Under the pieces are notes generated by a model. It worked only from the letters and a program-made list of their open reading frames with translations. It was not told the origin of the DNA and did not search any database. Positions 24,920 to 33,925 of a stretch of DNA of 64,000 bases are shown in pieces. Position numbers and translations under genes: made by a program. Position 1 is the stretch's first letter. Every line of letters begins with the position of its first letter. This DNA is from Trueperaceae bacterium (GTDB lineage: Bacteria; Deinococcota; Deinococci; Deinococcales; Trueperaceae), in the NCBI GenBank assembly GCA_036381595.1, contig DASVCN010000005.1:1-64000 (forward strand), in the 5' to 3' direction.

Positions 24920-26554
24920 TCACCCCTCCAGTAGGTGCTCCAACTTGAACCAGCGGAAGCCGTACGGCCCCAGTTCCAGCGCTCCGTCGTTCTGATCGAG
25001 ACGGTCGTAACGCGCGTCGGCGAACATCTCCAGGGCAACGTCGAGCTCCTCGTGACCGAGGTCCAGCCTGAACCTGCGCGTCTCGGGCGAGAGGTTGTGC
25101 ACCGCCAGGGCCGAGGAGTCGCCGCTACGGCAGAGGTGAGCGAAGACGTCGGCGCAGCCCGTCTCTATCACCTCGGGTTCCCCCTCCCCGAACTCCGGCA
25201 GCTCGTGTCGAACGTGGATCGCACGGGCGAACCAGTGGAGGAGAGACTCGGGGTCGCGGCGCTGATCGGCCACGTTGATCTTGTCGTTGCGGAACGGGCC
25301 CGAGTCGATGAGGGTGCGCGCCCATCGCTCCCTGGGAGCGGTGGAGAAGCCGGCGTTGTCGTGATCGGTCCACTGCATGACCGTGCGGACGCTGTCTCGG
25401 CCGTGGAGCGAGAGATCGTCTCCCATGCCGATCTCGTCCCCGTAGCGCACCACGGGGGTGCCCGGCATGGTGAATAGCAAGCTGTGGGCCATCTGGATCT
25501 GCCGCCGGTCGCCCTCGAACATCGGCGCCAACCGGCGCCTTATGCCACGGCCGAACGCCCGCATCTCCTCATCCGGCGCGTACGCCTCGTAGACCTTCTG
25601 GCGGTCCTCCTCGGACAGCCGTTCGAGGTCCAGTTCGTCGTGATTGCGCAGGAAATTGCCGTACTGGTCGTATGGGAGGGTAACCGGCAAGGTCTCCAGG
25701 ACGTGCTGGAGGGCCGAGCTGCGCCGGGTGGCGAAGGCGAGGAACAGGTAGTTGCACAGGTAGAAGTTGAGCAACACGTTGAGCTGATCCTCCTGGCCGA
25801 AGTAGTTCTGGTACTCGTCCGGTTCGGTGTCCACTTCGCCCAGCAGTACCGCGTCGCGACGGTGCTCCTCTACGAAGCGGCGTATCGCCCTCAGCACGTC
25901 GTGCGGGTCCCCGTCGAAGCGCTTGCTCCCCTTGGCGCGCACCATGTGGGGGACGGCGTCCAGCCTGAACCCGGCGACCCCCAGGCGCAGCCAGAAGCCC
26001 ATTACCTTCTCCATCTCCTCGAGCACGGCCGGGTTGGTGTAGTTGAGGTCCGGCTGATGCTTGTAGAACGTGTGGTAGTACCAGGCTCCCGCTTCCTCGT
26101 CGTAGGTCCAGTTGGACTCCTGTTCCTCGCCGAAGATCGGGTTGTCTCGCAGGTTCTTCGGCTCCTCGCGGCTCCAGTAGTAGAAGTCGCGGTAACGGGA
26201 GCTCGGGTCCCTGCGGGCCTCCTGGAACCAGGGGTGGTCGATCGAGGTGTGGTTAAGGGGCAGGTCGAGCAGGACGCGGATGTTGCGCTGCTCCGCGTGC
26301 TCCAGGAGCGTGACGAAGTCGCCGAGGTCCCCGTAGCGGGGGTCGATCGCCAGGTAGTCGGTCACGTCGTAGCCGTTGTCACGTTGAGGCGATGGATAGA
26401 AGGGCTGCAGCCAGAGGCAGGTTATGCCGAGGCTCGCGAGGTAGTCGAGTGAATCCCTGAGCCCTTTCAGGTCTCCGATCCCGTCACCGTTCCCATCGCG
26501 GAACGCCTCGAGGTGAAGGCTGTAGATGACGACGTTGGTGTACCAGTTTGCCAT
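24920..26554 (-). CDS. GH13 alpha-amylase family enzyme, trehalose synthase-like
   Basis: 544 residues with all GH13 catalytic elements: D199 nucleophile in GFRLDAV, E240 acid/base in LLGEVD, and D306 in FLRNHDELDL. The NHDELxL wording, VYEAYAPDEEMRAFGRGIRRRLAPMF and the GDEIGMGDDL block are those of trehalose synthase (maltose-trehalose isomerase) and close relatives. It is shorter than classical TreS and carries no fused maltokinase. Cytoplasmic, no signal. GGGAGGG ribosome site before ATG 26554. Together with OtsBA (57234-59302) it may give a second trehalose/maltose route. It could instead be a related alpha-glucosyltransferase or glucosidase; motifs cannot settle this. Confidence 0.85.
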   Translation of the reverse strand: MANWYTNVVIYSLHLEAFRDGNGDGIGDLKGLRDSLDYLASLGITCLWLQPFYPSPQRDNGYDVTDYLAIDPRYGDLGDFVTLLEHAEQRNIRVLLDLPLNHTSIDHPWFQEARRDPSSRYRDFYYWSREEPKNLRDNPIFGEEQESNWTYDEEAGAWYYHTFYKHQPDLNYTNPAVLEEMEKVMGFWLRLGVAGFRLDAVPHMVRAKGSKRFDGDPHDVLRAIRRFVEEHRRDAVLLGEVDTEPDEYQNYFGQEDQLNVLLNFYLCNYLFLAFATRRSSALQHVLETLPVTLPYDQYGNFLRNHDELDLERLSEEDRQKVYEAYAPDEEMRAFGRGIRRRLAPMFEGDRRQIQMAHSLLFTMPGTPVVRYGDEIGMGDDLSLHGRDSVRTVMQWTDHDNAGFSTAPRERWARTLIDSGPFRNDKINVADQRRDPESLLHWFARAIHVRHELPEFGEGEPEVIETGCADVFAHLCRSGDSSALAVHNLSPETRRFRLDLGHEELDVALEMFADARYDRLDQNDGALELGPYGFRWFKLEHLLEG

Positions 26555-26773
26555 TCGCCCTCCCGCGGCGCAGTATCGGCCACCGGCCGGTGGCGATCTG
26601 TCGCAGGGGACACGCGAGCAAGGCGTTAGTCCCTCCGGGCCTTCGATCGTGTTGGTTGGCGCGGAGGGTGCTGCACGCGGCCCTGACTCGATCGCAACGG
26701 AAGAACCAGGGCGGGCTCGTCAGGTAGCTCCGCACCGCGTCCCTCGCCTACCGGCGCGGTCGAGTACCGCTGC

Positions 26774-26779
26774 TAGACT
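26774..26779 (+). promoter_or_regulatory. -10 box TAGACT, leaderless trmFO start
   Basis: TAGACT 6 nt before the ATG at 26786; no ribosome site precedes the start. The other 200 bp between the divergent genes show nothing recognisable. Confidence 0.55.
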
Positions 26780-26785
26780 GCCCCT

Positions 26786-28141
26786 ATGACCGGAACTCCT
26801 CGGATCAGCGTCATCGGTGCCGGCATGGCCGGTAGCGACGCCGCTTTCGCCGCTGCCTCCATGGGCGTCGCCGTCGACCTCTACGAGATGCGTCCAGTAC
26901 TCACCACCCCCGCCCACCACACCGACCGGTTCGCCGAGATCGTCTGCTCCAACTCGTTCGGCGGGGAGGGCGCCTCCAACGCCAAAGGGCTGCTGCAGGC
27001 CGAGATGAGTGATGCCGGTGGGCTGATCATGAGCGTGGCCAGGGGTACCAGGGTTCCGGCCGGCGGCGCGCTCGCGGTGGACCGTGAGCGCTTCTCGGAT
27101 GAGGTCACGCTCCGGCTCGAGCGCCATCCGCTGGTCACCGTCCACCGGGCCGAGCTCACCGAGATACCCGAGGGGATCGTCGTACTGGCGACCGGGCCGC
27201 TCACCTCTGACGCCCTCGCCCAGGCGATCAGGGACCGCCTGGGCACTGAGTTCCTCGGCTTCTACGACGCCGCCGCCCCGGTCATAGACGGTGAGACGAT
27301 CGACATGGACGTCGCCTACCGCAAGGGGCGCTACGGGCAGGCCGCCGACTACCTCAACCTCCCCTTCACTCGCGAACGGTACGAGCGTTTCGTTGCCGCG
27401 CTGGCGCGAGCCCGCAAACACGTGGGGCACGACTGGGAAAAGCTCGAGTACTTCGAGGGGTGCATCCCCATCGAGGAACTCGCCCGGCGCGGCGAGGACA
27501 CTCCCCGTTTCGGGCCGATGAAGCCGGTGGGACTCGAGCACCCGGAGACGGGGGAACGGTTCTACGCCGTCGCACAGTTGCGGCAGGAGGACGCCCGGGG
27601 GCAGATGTGGAGCCTCGTCGGGTTCCAGACCGGACTGAAGTGGGGCGACCAGAAGGAGATCATCGGCCTCATCCCTGGCCTCGAGAAAGCCGAGGTCGTG
27701 CGTTACGGGGTGATGCACCGGAACACCTACCTGAACGCTCCGCGCTTGCTGGGTGCCGACCTCGCCATGAAGGAAGAACCGCAGTTGTTCGTTGCCGGCG
27801 TTCTGGCGGGCACCGAGGGTTACCTGGAGTCCTCGGCCACCGGCTGGCTGGCCGGCAGCAACGCGGCACGGCGGGCTCTGGGCCTCGATACGGTCGTGCC
27901 CCCCGAGGAGAGCATGCTAGGCGGTCTGGTCCGCTTCCTGTCCAGCGCCAATCCGGACAACTTCCAGCCGATGAACGCCAACTGGGGCCTGGTACCGGCG
28001 GCACCGAAGCGGAAGGGCGTGGGCCGCAAGGAGCGGCGCGAGGAGATGTACGGGCGGGGCCTGGAGGCGTTCGGAAACTGGCTCAGTGAGTGGCGGGCCC
28101 CGGCTTCGAGCGGTGAGGTAGGGGCAGCAGCCGCCGGTTGA
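26786..28141 (+). CDS. trmFO: TrmFO, folate-dependent tRNA m5U54 methyltransferase
   Basis: 451 residues, normal length. It methylates U54 in the T-loop of tRNA using methylenetetrahydrofolate and FADH2. The FAD-binding GAGMAGSDAAFAAA lies at residues 11-24, the family stretch EIVCSNSFGGEGASNAKGLLQAEM at about 51-74, and the Cys of YFEGCIPIEEL at about 224-234, corresponding to the catalytic Cys region. TrmFO is typical of Firmicutes, Thermus/Deinococcus and others that lack TrmA. No GC or codon anomaly. Confidence 0.96.
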   Translation: MTGTPRISVIGAGMAGSDAAFAAASMGVAVDLYEMRPVLTTPAHHTDRFAEIVCSNSFGGEGASNAKGLLQAEMSDAGGLIMSVARGTRVPAGGALAVDRERFSDEVTLRLERHPLVTVHRAELTEIPEGIVVLATGPLTSDALAQAIRDRLGTEFLGFYDAAAPVIDGETIDMDVAYRKGRYGQAADYLNLPFTRERYERFVAALARARKHVGHDWEKLEYFEGCIPIEELARRGEDTPRFGPMKPVGLEHPETGERFYAVAQLRQEDARGQMWSLVGFQTGLKWGDQKEIIGLIPGLEKAEVVRYGVMHRNTYLNAPRLLGADLAMKEEPQLFVAGVLAGTEGYLESSATGWLAGSNAARRALGLDTVVPPEESMLGGLVRFLSSANPDNFQPMNANWGLVPAAPKRKGVGRKERREEMYGRGLEAFGNWLSEWRAPASSGEVGAAAAG

Positions 28142-28164
28142 ACGGCCTGCCATGACGTAAACGG

Positions 28165-28980
28165 ATGAGTCAGGAGACACTCAGGGAACGCGTCGGTCGA
28201 GTCATATTCGAAACCCACACGCCTCAGGCGCGTGTTTTCGACGTGATCCTGCTGGTCGTGATCCTGGCCAGCGTCGCAGCGGTCGTCCTCGAGAGCGTCC
28301 CATCGATGTCGGCCAGATGGGGCGAGACGTTGCGGGCTCTGGAGTGGGCGTTTACGGTCGCCTTCACCGTCGAGTACGTGCTGCGCGTGTACTCAGCGCC
28401 CAACCGGCGACGCTACGTGCTCAGCTACTTCGGCGTCGTCGACCTGCTCGCGGTCCTGCCCACCTACCTCAGTCTCATCTTCCCAGGCGCCCAGTACGCG
28501 CTCGTAATCCGCTCGCTGCGGCTGCTCCGCGTGTTCCGGGTTCTCAAGCTGGCCGAGTACATCGACGACGCCGATCTGCTGGTGAGGGCGCTCAGGGCGA
28601 GCCGCGAGAAGATCCTTGTCTTCCTCTTCGCGGTGGTCACCATTGTTCTCATCGCGGGTACCAGCATGTACCTCGTCGAGGGCCCGGAGAACGGCTTCGA
28701 GAGCATACCCATAAGCGTTTACTGGGCGATCGTTACGCTGACGACAGTAGGGTTCGGCGATTTCATCCCTGTCACGCCCGTGGGCCGCTTCCTGGCGGCT
28801 GTGCTGATGGTGACTGGCTACGCCATCATCGCCGTCCCAACCGGGATCGTGACGACCGAGATAGGTTTCGCGCGGCGGCGCAGCAACGAACTCAGGCGGG
28901 TATGCGCGCGCTGCGGTGCCGGCGGGCACCTCGCGGAGGCCAACTACTGTTACAACTGCGGCGAACGGTTGCCCGCCTGA
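28165..28980 (+). CDS. Voltage-gated type potassium channel with C-terminal zinc ribbon
   Basis: 271 residues: S1-S4 sensor (about 25-135), with regularly spaced Arg/Lys in IRSLRLLRVFRVLKLAEY (about 115-132), then S5, pore and S6 with the K+ filter TVGFGDF at 194-200. After S6 a short linker leads to four Cys in two knuckles (247, 250, 262, 265: CARC and CYNC), a small zinc ribbon replacing the RCK or cyclic-nucleotide domain often found in such channels. It probably conducts K+ through the inner membrane. It starts 24 nt after trmFO and converges with ktrB. Confidence 0.92.
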   Translation: MSQETLRERVGRVIFETHTPQARVFDVILLVVILASVAAVVLESVPSMSARWGETLRALEWAFTVAFTVEYVLRVYSAPNRRRYVLSYFGVVDLLAVLPTYLSLIFPGAQYALVIRSLRLLRVFRVLKLAEYIDDADLLVRALRASREKILVFLFAVVTIVLIAGTSMYLVEGPENGFESIPISVYWAIVTLTTVGFGDFIPVTPVGRFLAAVLMVTGYAIIAVPTGIVTTEIGFARRRSNELRRVCARCGAGGHLAEANYCYNCGERLPA

Positions 28981-29019
28981 TCTCCCGCTTCCGGTAGCCT
29001 GCCCTACCACCATGCCCGA

Positions 29020-30390
29020 TCAACCGATGATCACTTCCTCGGCCGGGTAGCGCACGCGATCCTCTCGCTCCTGAGTGACGAGAGCCAGGGCGAAGGTCGT
29101 GGGCCCGAGCCTGCCAACGTACATCAGCAGGATGATGGCGAGCTTCCCCAGGTCGCTCAGCTGGGCGGTGATGCCTGTCGACAGACCAACGGTCCCGAAA
29201 GCAGAGAAGGCCTCGAAGGCGACGTCCAGGAAGCGCAGACCGGGATCTGTGAGAGCGAGCACGAGCAGAGCGCCGGCTATGAAGAGGAAACTGAAGAGAG
29301 CCACGGTTCCGGCTTTCAGGACGATGTTGGAAGGTACCCGGCGACCGAAGACCTCCAGCTCGTTCTTGCCGCGGACCTCGCTTATCGCGCTCAACAAGAC
29401 GACGAAGGCTGTTACCGTCTTGATCCCGCCACCCGTTGACGCTGGGCTCGCGCCCACGAACATGAGCAGTATCGTGAAGAAGAGTGACACTTCGGTCATC
29501 GAGGCGTAGTCGAGCGAGTTGAACCCGGCGGTGCGAGGGGTAGCGGCCTGGAAGAAGGCGTTCACGAACTTCGCTGCGGGCGAGAAGGTGCCCAGTGTCG
29601 CGCTGTTGTTCCACTCGAAGAGCAGGATGAGGATCGTACCCAGAAGGAGGAGGGCTCCCGAGGTCAGCAGCACGATCCGGGCGTGCAGAGTCAGTCGACT
29701 ACTCAAGCCGGCCAGGTAGAAGGCGTAGTTGACGAAGACGAGGAAGCCCAGCCCGCCGATGATGAAGAGAGCCGCGATCGTGAGCAGCAGGAACGGGTCG
29801 TTGGCGAAGCGGATGAGTGAATCGGGGTAGAGGGCGAAACCGGCGTTGTTGAAGGCGCTTACGGCGTGGAAGGCGGCGTAGTAGAGTCCCTCGCTCCAGC
29901 CGTAGAGGGGCCAGAAGCGTATCCATAGCAGTAGGGTGCCGATAAGTTCGAAAGCGAATGTGAAGAGCAGGACCCCCCGCAGAAGTCTCACCACGCCACC
30001 GACCTGGAGGGCGTTCAGCTCGGCGCGCAGGCGCAGCCGCTCGCGGAAGGAGATACGGCGCCTGACGACGAAGGCGAGAACGCTGCCTAGGGAGAGTACG
30101 CCCAAGCCACCGATCTGGATCAGGGCCAGGATCACGACCTGCCCGAAGCGCGTGAAGCCGCTGCCGGTGTCGATGACTATCAGGCCGGTGACGCAGACTG
30201 CGCTAGTTGCGGTGAACAGGGCGCCGAGCGGATCCAGCTGGGCCTCGCTCGTGGTGGAGATCGGCAGCAGTAGCAGGAGGGCGCCGATGACGATGGCAGA
30301 AAGGAATGCGATGGCGATGACTCTGGCAGGTTGGAGGGCCCTCCGTGCTCGACGTCTGTTTTCGACCGGACCCTGTGGTTCTGACTGCAT
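29020..30390 (-). CDS. ktrB: KtrB/TrkH family potassium (Na+-linked) uptake subunit
   Basis: 456 residues from ATG 30390; a longer frame would run through the promoter of the divergent KtrA gene. Four pore repeats are visible: ATSAVCVTGLIVID (about residues 58-71), SAFNNAGFALYP, TAATPRTAGFNSLD and SAFGTVGLSTGI, each with the filter Gly. Helices and length match KtrB rather than the longer TrkH at 16326. It works with the cytoplasmic RCK protein encoded divergently at 30461. A GTG at 30402 is an alternative start. Confidence 0.92.
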   Translation of the reverse strand: MQSEPQGPVENRRRARRALQPARVIAIAFLSAIVIGALLLLLPISTTSEAQLDPLGALFTATSAVCVTGLIVIDTGSGFTRFGQVVILALIQIGGLGVLSLGSVLAFVVRRRISFRERLRLRAELNALQVGGVVRLLRGVLLFTFAFELIGTLLLWIRFWPLYGWSEGLYYAAFHAVSAFNNAGFALYPDSLIRFANDPFLLLTIAALFIIGGLGFLVFVNYAFYLAGLSSRLTLHARIVLLTSGALLLLGTILILLFEWNNSATLGTFSPAAKFVNAFFQAATPRTAGFNSLDYASMTEVSLFFTILLMFVGASPASTGGGIKTVTAFVVLLSAISEVRGKNELEVFGRRVPSNIVLKAGTVALFSFLFIAGALLVLALTDPGLRFLDVAFEAFSAFGTVGLSTGITAQLSDLGKLAIILLMYVGRLGPTTFALALVTQEREDRVRYPAEEVIIG

Positions 30391-30447
30391 TCCGGTGGAC
30401 ACGTTACCCGATGCCCACCTTGGTCGGCGGTAGATCGCGGGGTGTTG

Positions 30448-30453
30448 TAGGCT
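30448..30453 (+). promoter_or_regulatory. -10 box TAGGCT before ktrA
   Basis: TAGGCT 7 nt before ATG 30461, consistent with a leaderless or near-leaderless start, although CTGGAG immediately before the ATG could also serve as a ribosome site. Confidence 0.4.
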
Positions 30454-30460
30454 CCTGGAG

Positions 30461-31120
30461 ATGAAGGCGAGAGAGTTCCTTGTGATCGGCGCGGGCCGCT
30501 TCGGTTCAGCTGTGGCCGTCACCTTGCACGAGAACGGTCACGGCGTGGTTATCGTCGACGAGGACGAAGAAGCGGTCGAGAAGATCATGAACAGTGTGAC
30601 TCACGCGATGATCGCCGACGCCACCGATGAGGAGGTGCTCGCGAAGCTGGGCTGCAACAACTTCGATGCGGTCATCGTAGCGATCGGCAACGACCTCGAG
30701 GCGAGCACCCTGGCGACCATGGGGGCGAAGAGTTGCGGTGCCAAACGGGTGATCGCCAAGGCCACGAGCGCGATATCGGCGAAGGTCCTGCTTCGCGTTG
30801 GCGCCGATGAGGTGGTGCGACCGGAGCACGACATGGGAGCTCGTCTCGCCCATACCCTCATCACGCCCGACGTCGTCGACGCGTTCGAGTTGGGTGAGGG
30901 CCACTCGGTCGTGGAGATCGAGACGCAGGAGAAGCTGCAGGGGAGCTTGGCCGAACTGCGGTTGCCGCGCCGTTTCGGCGTCCAGGTGATCGCGGTTCAC
31001 AGAAGGGATCAGCTCGTCGCCGCGCCCGGCGCCGACTTCGAGCTGCGGGCAGGAGACAGGATCGTGGTGGTGGGTGAGAACGAGGCGATCGATCGGCTGA
31101 AGGAGTACATCACCGACTGA
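30461..31120 (+). CDS. ktrA: KtrA, RCK-domain regulator of potassium uptake
   Basis: 219 residues, one RCK unit as in KtrA. RCK_N Rossmann motif GAGRFGSAVAVTLHENGHGVVIVDEDEE at about residues 9-36, then VGADEVVRPEHDMGARLAHTLITPDVVD, and a TrkA_C domain ending RAGDRIVVVGENEAIDRLKEY. It forms an octameric ring that gates KtrB in response to ATP/ADP. Divergent from ktrB with 70 bp between the starts, so both can be controlled from one region. Confidence 0.94.
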   Translation: MKAREFLVIGAGRFGSAVAVTLHENGHGVVIVDEDEEAVEKIMNSVTHAMIADATDEEVLAKLGCNNFDAVIVAIGNDLEASTLATMGAKSCGAKRVIAKATSAISAKVLLRVGADEVVRPEHDMGARLAHTLITPDVVDAFELGEGHSVVEIETQEKLQGSLAELRLPRRFGVQVIAVHRRDQLVAAPGADFELRAGDRIVVVGENEAIDRLKEYITD

Positions 31121-31151
31121 ACTGCCCGAGCTCGCTTCCGGCGCGGACTCC

Positions 31152-31961
31152 TCAGTAGGCTCTCTCGAGCAGGCTGCAACGGTCAAGCAGCGGGTCGAGG
31201 AAGCGGAGGGCCGCAGCGAGGATCATCTGCCCCTCTTCCACGTGCGGGCGCCGAACGAGTACGGTCATGTTCCCTCGCTCCTTCGGCTGCAACCGCCCGA
31301 CCAGGAGCAGGTCGGTGACCAGTCGGGCGGCCACCACCTGCGAACTCGTCTCGCCAGTTGCCGTCACCGGCCAGGGCAGGCTCTGGCCGATCGAGGCGAA
31401 ACCGGAGGATGCGGGAGCTGCCGCCCGGGGCGCAGTGAACCGCTTCCCATCGTGACTCGCCAACACCACCGCGTCGGCTGCGAGCAGCTCCCTCAGCTCG
31501 ACCGCCGTTCTCTGCAGGAACTGCTCGAACGGCATCGGATCGCTCAGGCGAGCCAACATCTCGCGCAACCTGACCTCCTGTTCGCTCCGGCGCGCCCTCA
31601 TGCGGAGCTTCACCTCACCGGCGGCAGCCCTCCGCAAGGCGATCGTCAGGATGCCGATCAGCACGAACGAAACCGCTGCCAGTGCGCGGTTCAGCAGCGA
31701 CACCCGATCGACCCCGTTCTCCAGCGCGTTGCCGTACCCGGCAACGACGCTCGCGGCGAGCGCGGCAAGCGTGATCCAGACGGGCAGCCGTCGCGATGTC
31801 GATAGGGCCGAAAGGGCGATCGGGATGTCGAAGAGGATGGCGACGACCAGTGCGGGTGGGGTGGCGAGGTCGACCAGCAGGCCCGCCGCGATCAGAGCCA
31901 AGCTGGCGATGGCCACGATCCGGTTGCGGTCGCGAACTGCGAGGAAGCGGCGAGCCTTCAC
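31152..31961 (-). CDS. Membrane protein with GAF-like sensor domain, no output domain
   Basis: 269 residues from GTG 31961, supported by a TAGATT box 6 nt upstream. Four hydrophobic helices in the first 115 residues (LALIAAGLLVDLATPPALVVAILFDIPIALSAL and following) resemble the N-terminal membrane module of some sensor kinases. A coiled linker (RMRARRSEQEVRLREMLARL) leads to a GAF-like domain (about 145-265) ending RPHVEEGQMILAAALRFLDPLLDRC. No kinase, cyclase or HTH follows, so it is an orphan sensor or the broken front half of one. It converges with ktrA, 31 nt apart. Function unknown. Confidence 0.65.
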   Translation of the reverse strand: MKARRFLAVRDRNRIVAIASLALIAAGLLVDLATPPALVVAILFDIPIALSALSTSRRLPVWITLAALAASVVAGYGNALENGVDRVSLLNRALAAVSFVLIGILTIALRRAAAGEVKLRMRARRSEQEVRLREMLARLSDPMPFEQFLQRTAVELRELLAADAVVLASHDGKRFTAPRAAAPASSGFASIGQSLPWPVTATGETSSQVVAARLVTDLLLVGRLQPKERGNMTVLVRRPHVEEGQMILAAALRFLDPLLDRCSLLERAY

Positions 31962-31967
31962 CGGACC

Positions 31968-31973
31968 AATCTA
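31968..31973 (-). promoter_or_regulatory. -10 box TAGATT before membrane-GAF gene
   Basis: Reverse-strand TAGATT 6 nt before the GTG at 31961; it decides that start. Confidence 0.45.
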
Positions 31974-32034
31974 ACGCTCGAAGGGCGCTGGCTGCGTTTT
32001 ACCTGGTCGGGAGGTCGGGCAAGATGCCCGCCGG

Positions 32035-33819
32035 TCAGCGCGCTACTTCTGCCGCCCCGGTCTGGCTGAAGAGTTCGGCATAGAGCCCGCCCTGCGCTAT
32101 CAGCTCCTCGTGCCGGCCGCTCTCGACCACGCTGCCGGCCCGCATCACCAGGATCCGGTCGCAGTTGACGACGGTCGAGAGCCGGTGGGCGATGACGAAG
32201 GTGGTGCGTCCTTCCATGAGCTTGTCGAGCGACTGTTGGATGAGCCGCTCGGATGCCGTGTCGAGGGCCGAGGTCGCTTCATCGAGGATGAGGATGCGGG
32301 GGTCTTTGAGGAAGGCGCGGGCGATCGTCAGCCGCTGCCGCTGTCCGCCCGAGAGGAAGGCCCCGCCCTCACCTACTTCGGTATCGAAGCCGTGAGGCAG
32401 CGCGTTGATGAAGTCGAGCGCGTTGGCGGCCCGGCAGGCCTCACGCAACTCCTCGAAACTCGCTCGAGGCCGCCCGTACTGCAGGTTGTCACGGACCGTG
32501 CCGCTGAACAGCACAGGGCTCTGCAGCACCATCGAAACGTTGCGACGCAATGAGGCGAGGGTGACTACTCTCAGGTCGACTCCGTCCACTCTTACGACCC
32601 CGTCGGTCGGGTCGTAGAAGCGCGGGATGAGCGAGATTATGGTGCTCTTGCCCGAGCCGCTGGGGCCCACCAGGGCGATCTTCTCACCGGGCCTGGCGGT
32701 GAAGCTGACCTCTCGGAGCACCGGGGCGGTTTCCGGGTCGTAGGCGAAACTCACCCGAATGAACTCCACTTCTCCCTTCACCCGTCCAATGTCGATCGCG
32801 TCCGGTTTCTCCCTGACATCGGGCTCCTCGTCCATCACCTGGAAGACGCGGTCGAGGGCGGCTGTCGCGTTGGCGAAGATGACGTTGAGGTCCGAGAAGC
32901 GCTGCAGCGGCAGGTAGAGCGAGCCGAGGTAGAGGGTGACGGCCACCAGGTCGCCGATGGTGAGACGGCCGCTGATCACCTGGGAACCGCCGTAGATGAT
33001 GACGATGAGCGGCGCGACCTGGGCGAGCAGACCGGTCACGACCGCGTTGAGGCTCTGCAGGCGCACCGAGCGCAGGTTGCTGGTGAGCAGCCGCCTGGCG
33101 TCGTGGTAGAAGTGCCGCTCCTCGGTCTTCTCGCGCCCGAACGCCCTCACCACCGTCGAGCCGGCGATCTTCTCCTGCACGTTGCCCGAGAGAGTGGATA
33201 CCTTCTGCTGCACGTCCTCCGAGGTCTGCTTGATGCGGCGGTTGAAGCGCCTGAAGAAGAAGAGGTAGGGCGGGAAGGTCACCAGGGCGATGACCGTTAG
33301 CCCAACATCTATGCGCAGCAGCAGGATGATCACCAGGATCAGGGAGACGAGGTCCATCCAGACGTTGGTCAACGCCCCGCCCACCAGGTTCTGCACCTGG
33401 TCTATGTCGTACGTGATGCGGGTGACGATCGAGCCCGACTTGTGGCGGGTGAAGAAGGAGGCCGACATGCGGAGGATCCGGTAGTAGAGGCTGCTGCGCA
33501 GGTCGAAGACGGTGCGTTGTGCTGCGAGCCCGGCGAAGACGTGGCGAACGTAGACCCAGGGCGCCCAGAAGAGGGCGAAGAGTGCGATGAGGCCGCCGCC
33601 CACCAGCCACAGCTGACGGAGCTTCTGTGCGGTGGTCAAACCCTCGTCGAGGAACACCTGATCGAGCAGGTAGCGCGTAGCGAGCGGTACGAGCAGTGGG
33701 ACGCTGAACTTCACGATGCCGCCGGCGCTCGCAAGCGCCAGTTGGCCCAGGTACGGTTTGAGGAAGGCGGCGAAGCGGCGGACGTTGCGCCAAGTGTGAG
33801 TAGCGGCGGCTGTGCTCAT
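32035..33819 (-). CDS. ABC exporter, fused membrane and ATPase domains (MsbA/multidrug type)
   Basis: 594 residues from ATG 33819. Six-helix exporter domain (about 30-330) followed by the nucleotide-binding domain: Walker [10 protein letters not shown] (about 379-387), Q-loop [21 protein letters not shown], signature LSGGQRQRL (about 485-493), Walker [13 protein letters not shown] and switch His in [10 protein letters not shown] half-transporter that must homodimerise. Lipid, peptide or drug export cannot be separated by motifs. Stand-alone gene; the neighbours give no substrate hint. Confidence 0.94.
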   Translation of the reverse strand: MSTAAATHTWRNVRRFAAFLKPYLGQLALASAGGIVKFSVPLLVPLATRYLLDQVFLDEGLTTAQKLRQLWLVGGGLIALFALFWAPWVYVRHVFAGLAAQRTVFDLRSSLYYRILRMSASFFTRHKSGSIVTRITYDIDQVQNLVGGALTNVWMDLVSLILVIILLLRIDVGLTVIALVTFPPYLFFFRRFNRRIKQTSEDVQQKVSTLSGNVQEKIAGSTVVRAFGREKTEERHFYHDARRLLTSNLRSVRLQSLNAVVTGLLAQVAPLIVIIYGGSQVISGRLTIGDLVAVTLYLGSLYLPLQRFSDLNVIFANATAALDRVFQVMDEEPDVREKPDAIDIGRVKGEVEFIRVSFAYDPETAPVLREVSFTARPGEKIALVGPSGSGKSTIISLIPRFYDPTDGVVRVDGVDLRVVTLASLRRNVSMVLQSPVLFSGTVRDNLQYGRPRASFEELREACRAANALDFINALPHGFDTEVGEGGAFLSGGQRQRLTIARAFLKDPRILILDEATSALDTASERLIQQSLDKLMEGRTTFVIAHRLSTVVNCDRILVMRAGSVVESGRHEELIAQGGLYAELFSQTGAAEVAR

Positions 33820-33914
33820 GAGCGGCTGTAATGCTAGCCCGGTCTCACCTCGCAAGGTCAAGGCTACACCCTACCGACCGTTCCCGCCGGGCCGTCGCGC
33901 GGGCGCCCCACCGG

Positions 33915-33920
33915 TAGAAT
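33915..33920 (+). promoter_or_regulatory. -10 box TAGAAT, leaderless threonine aldolase start
   Basis: TAGAAT 5 nt before ATG 33926, with no ribosome site; it also decides this start over an upstream in-frame one. Confidence 0.55.
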
Positions 33921-33925
33921 CCCTT

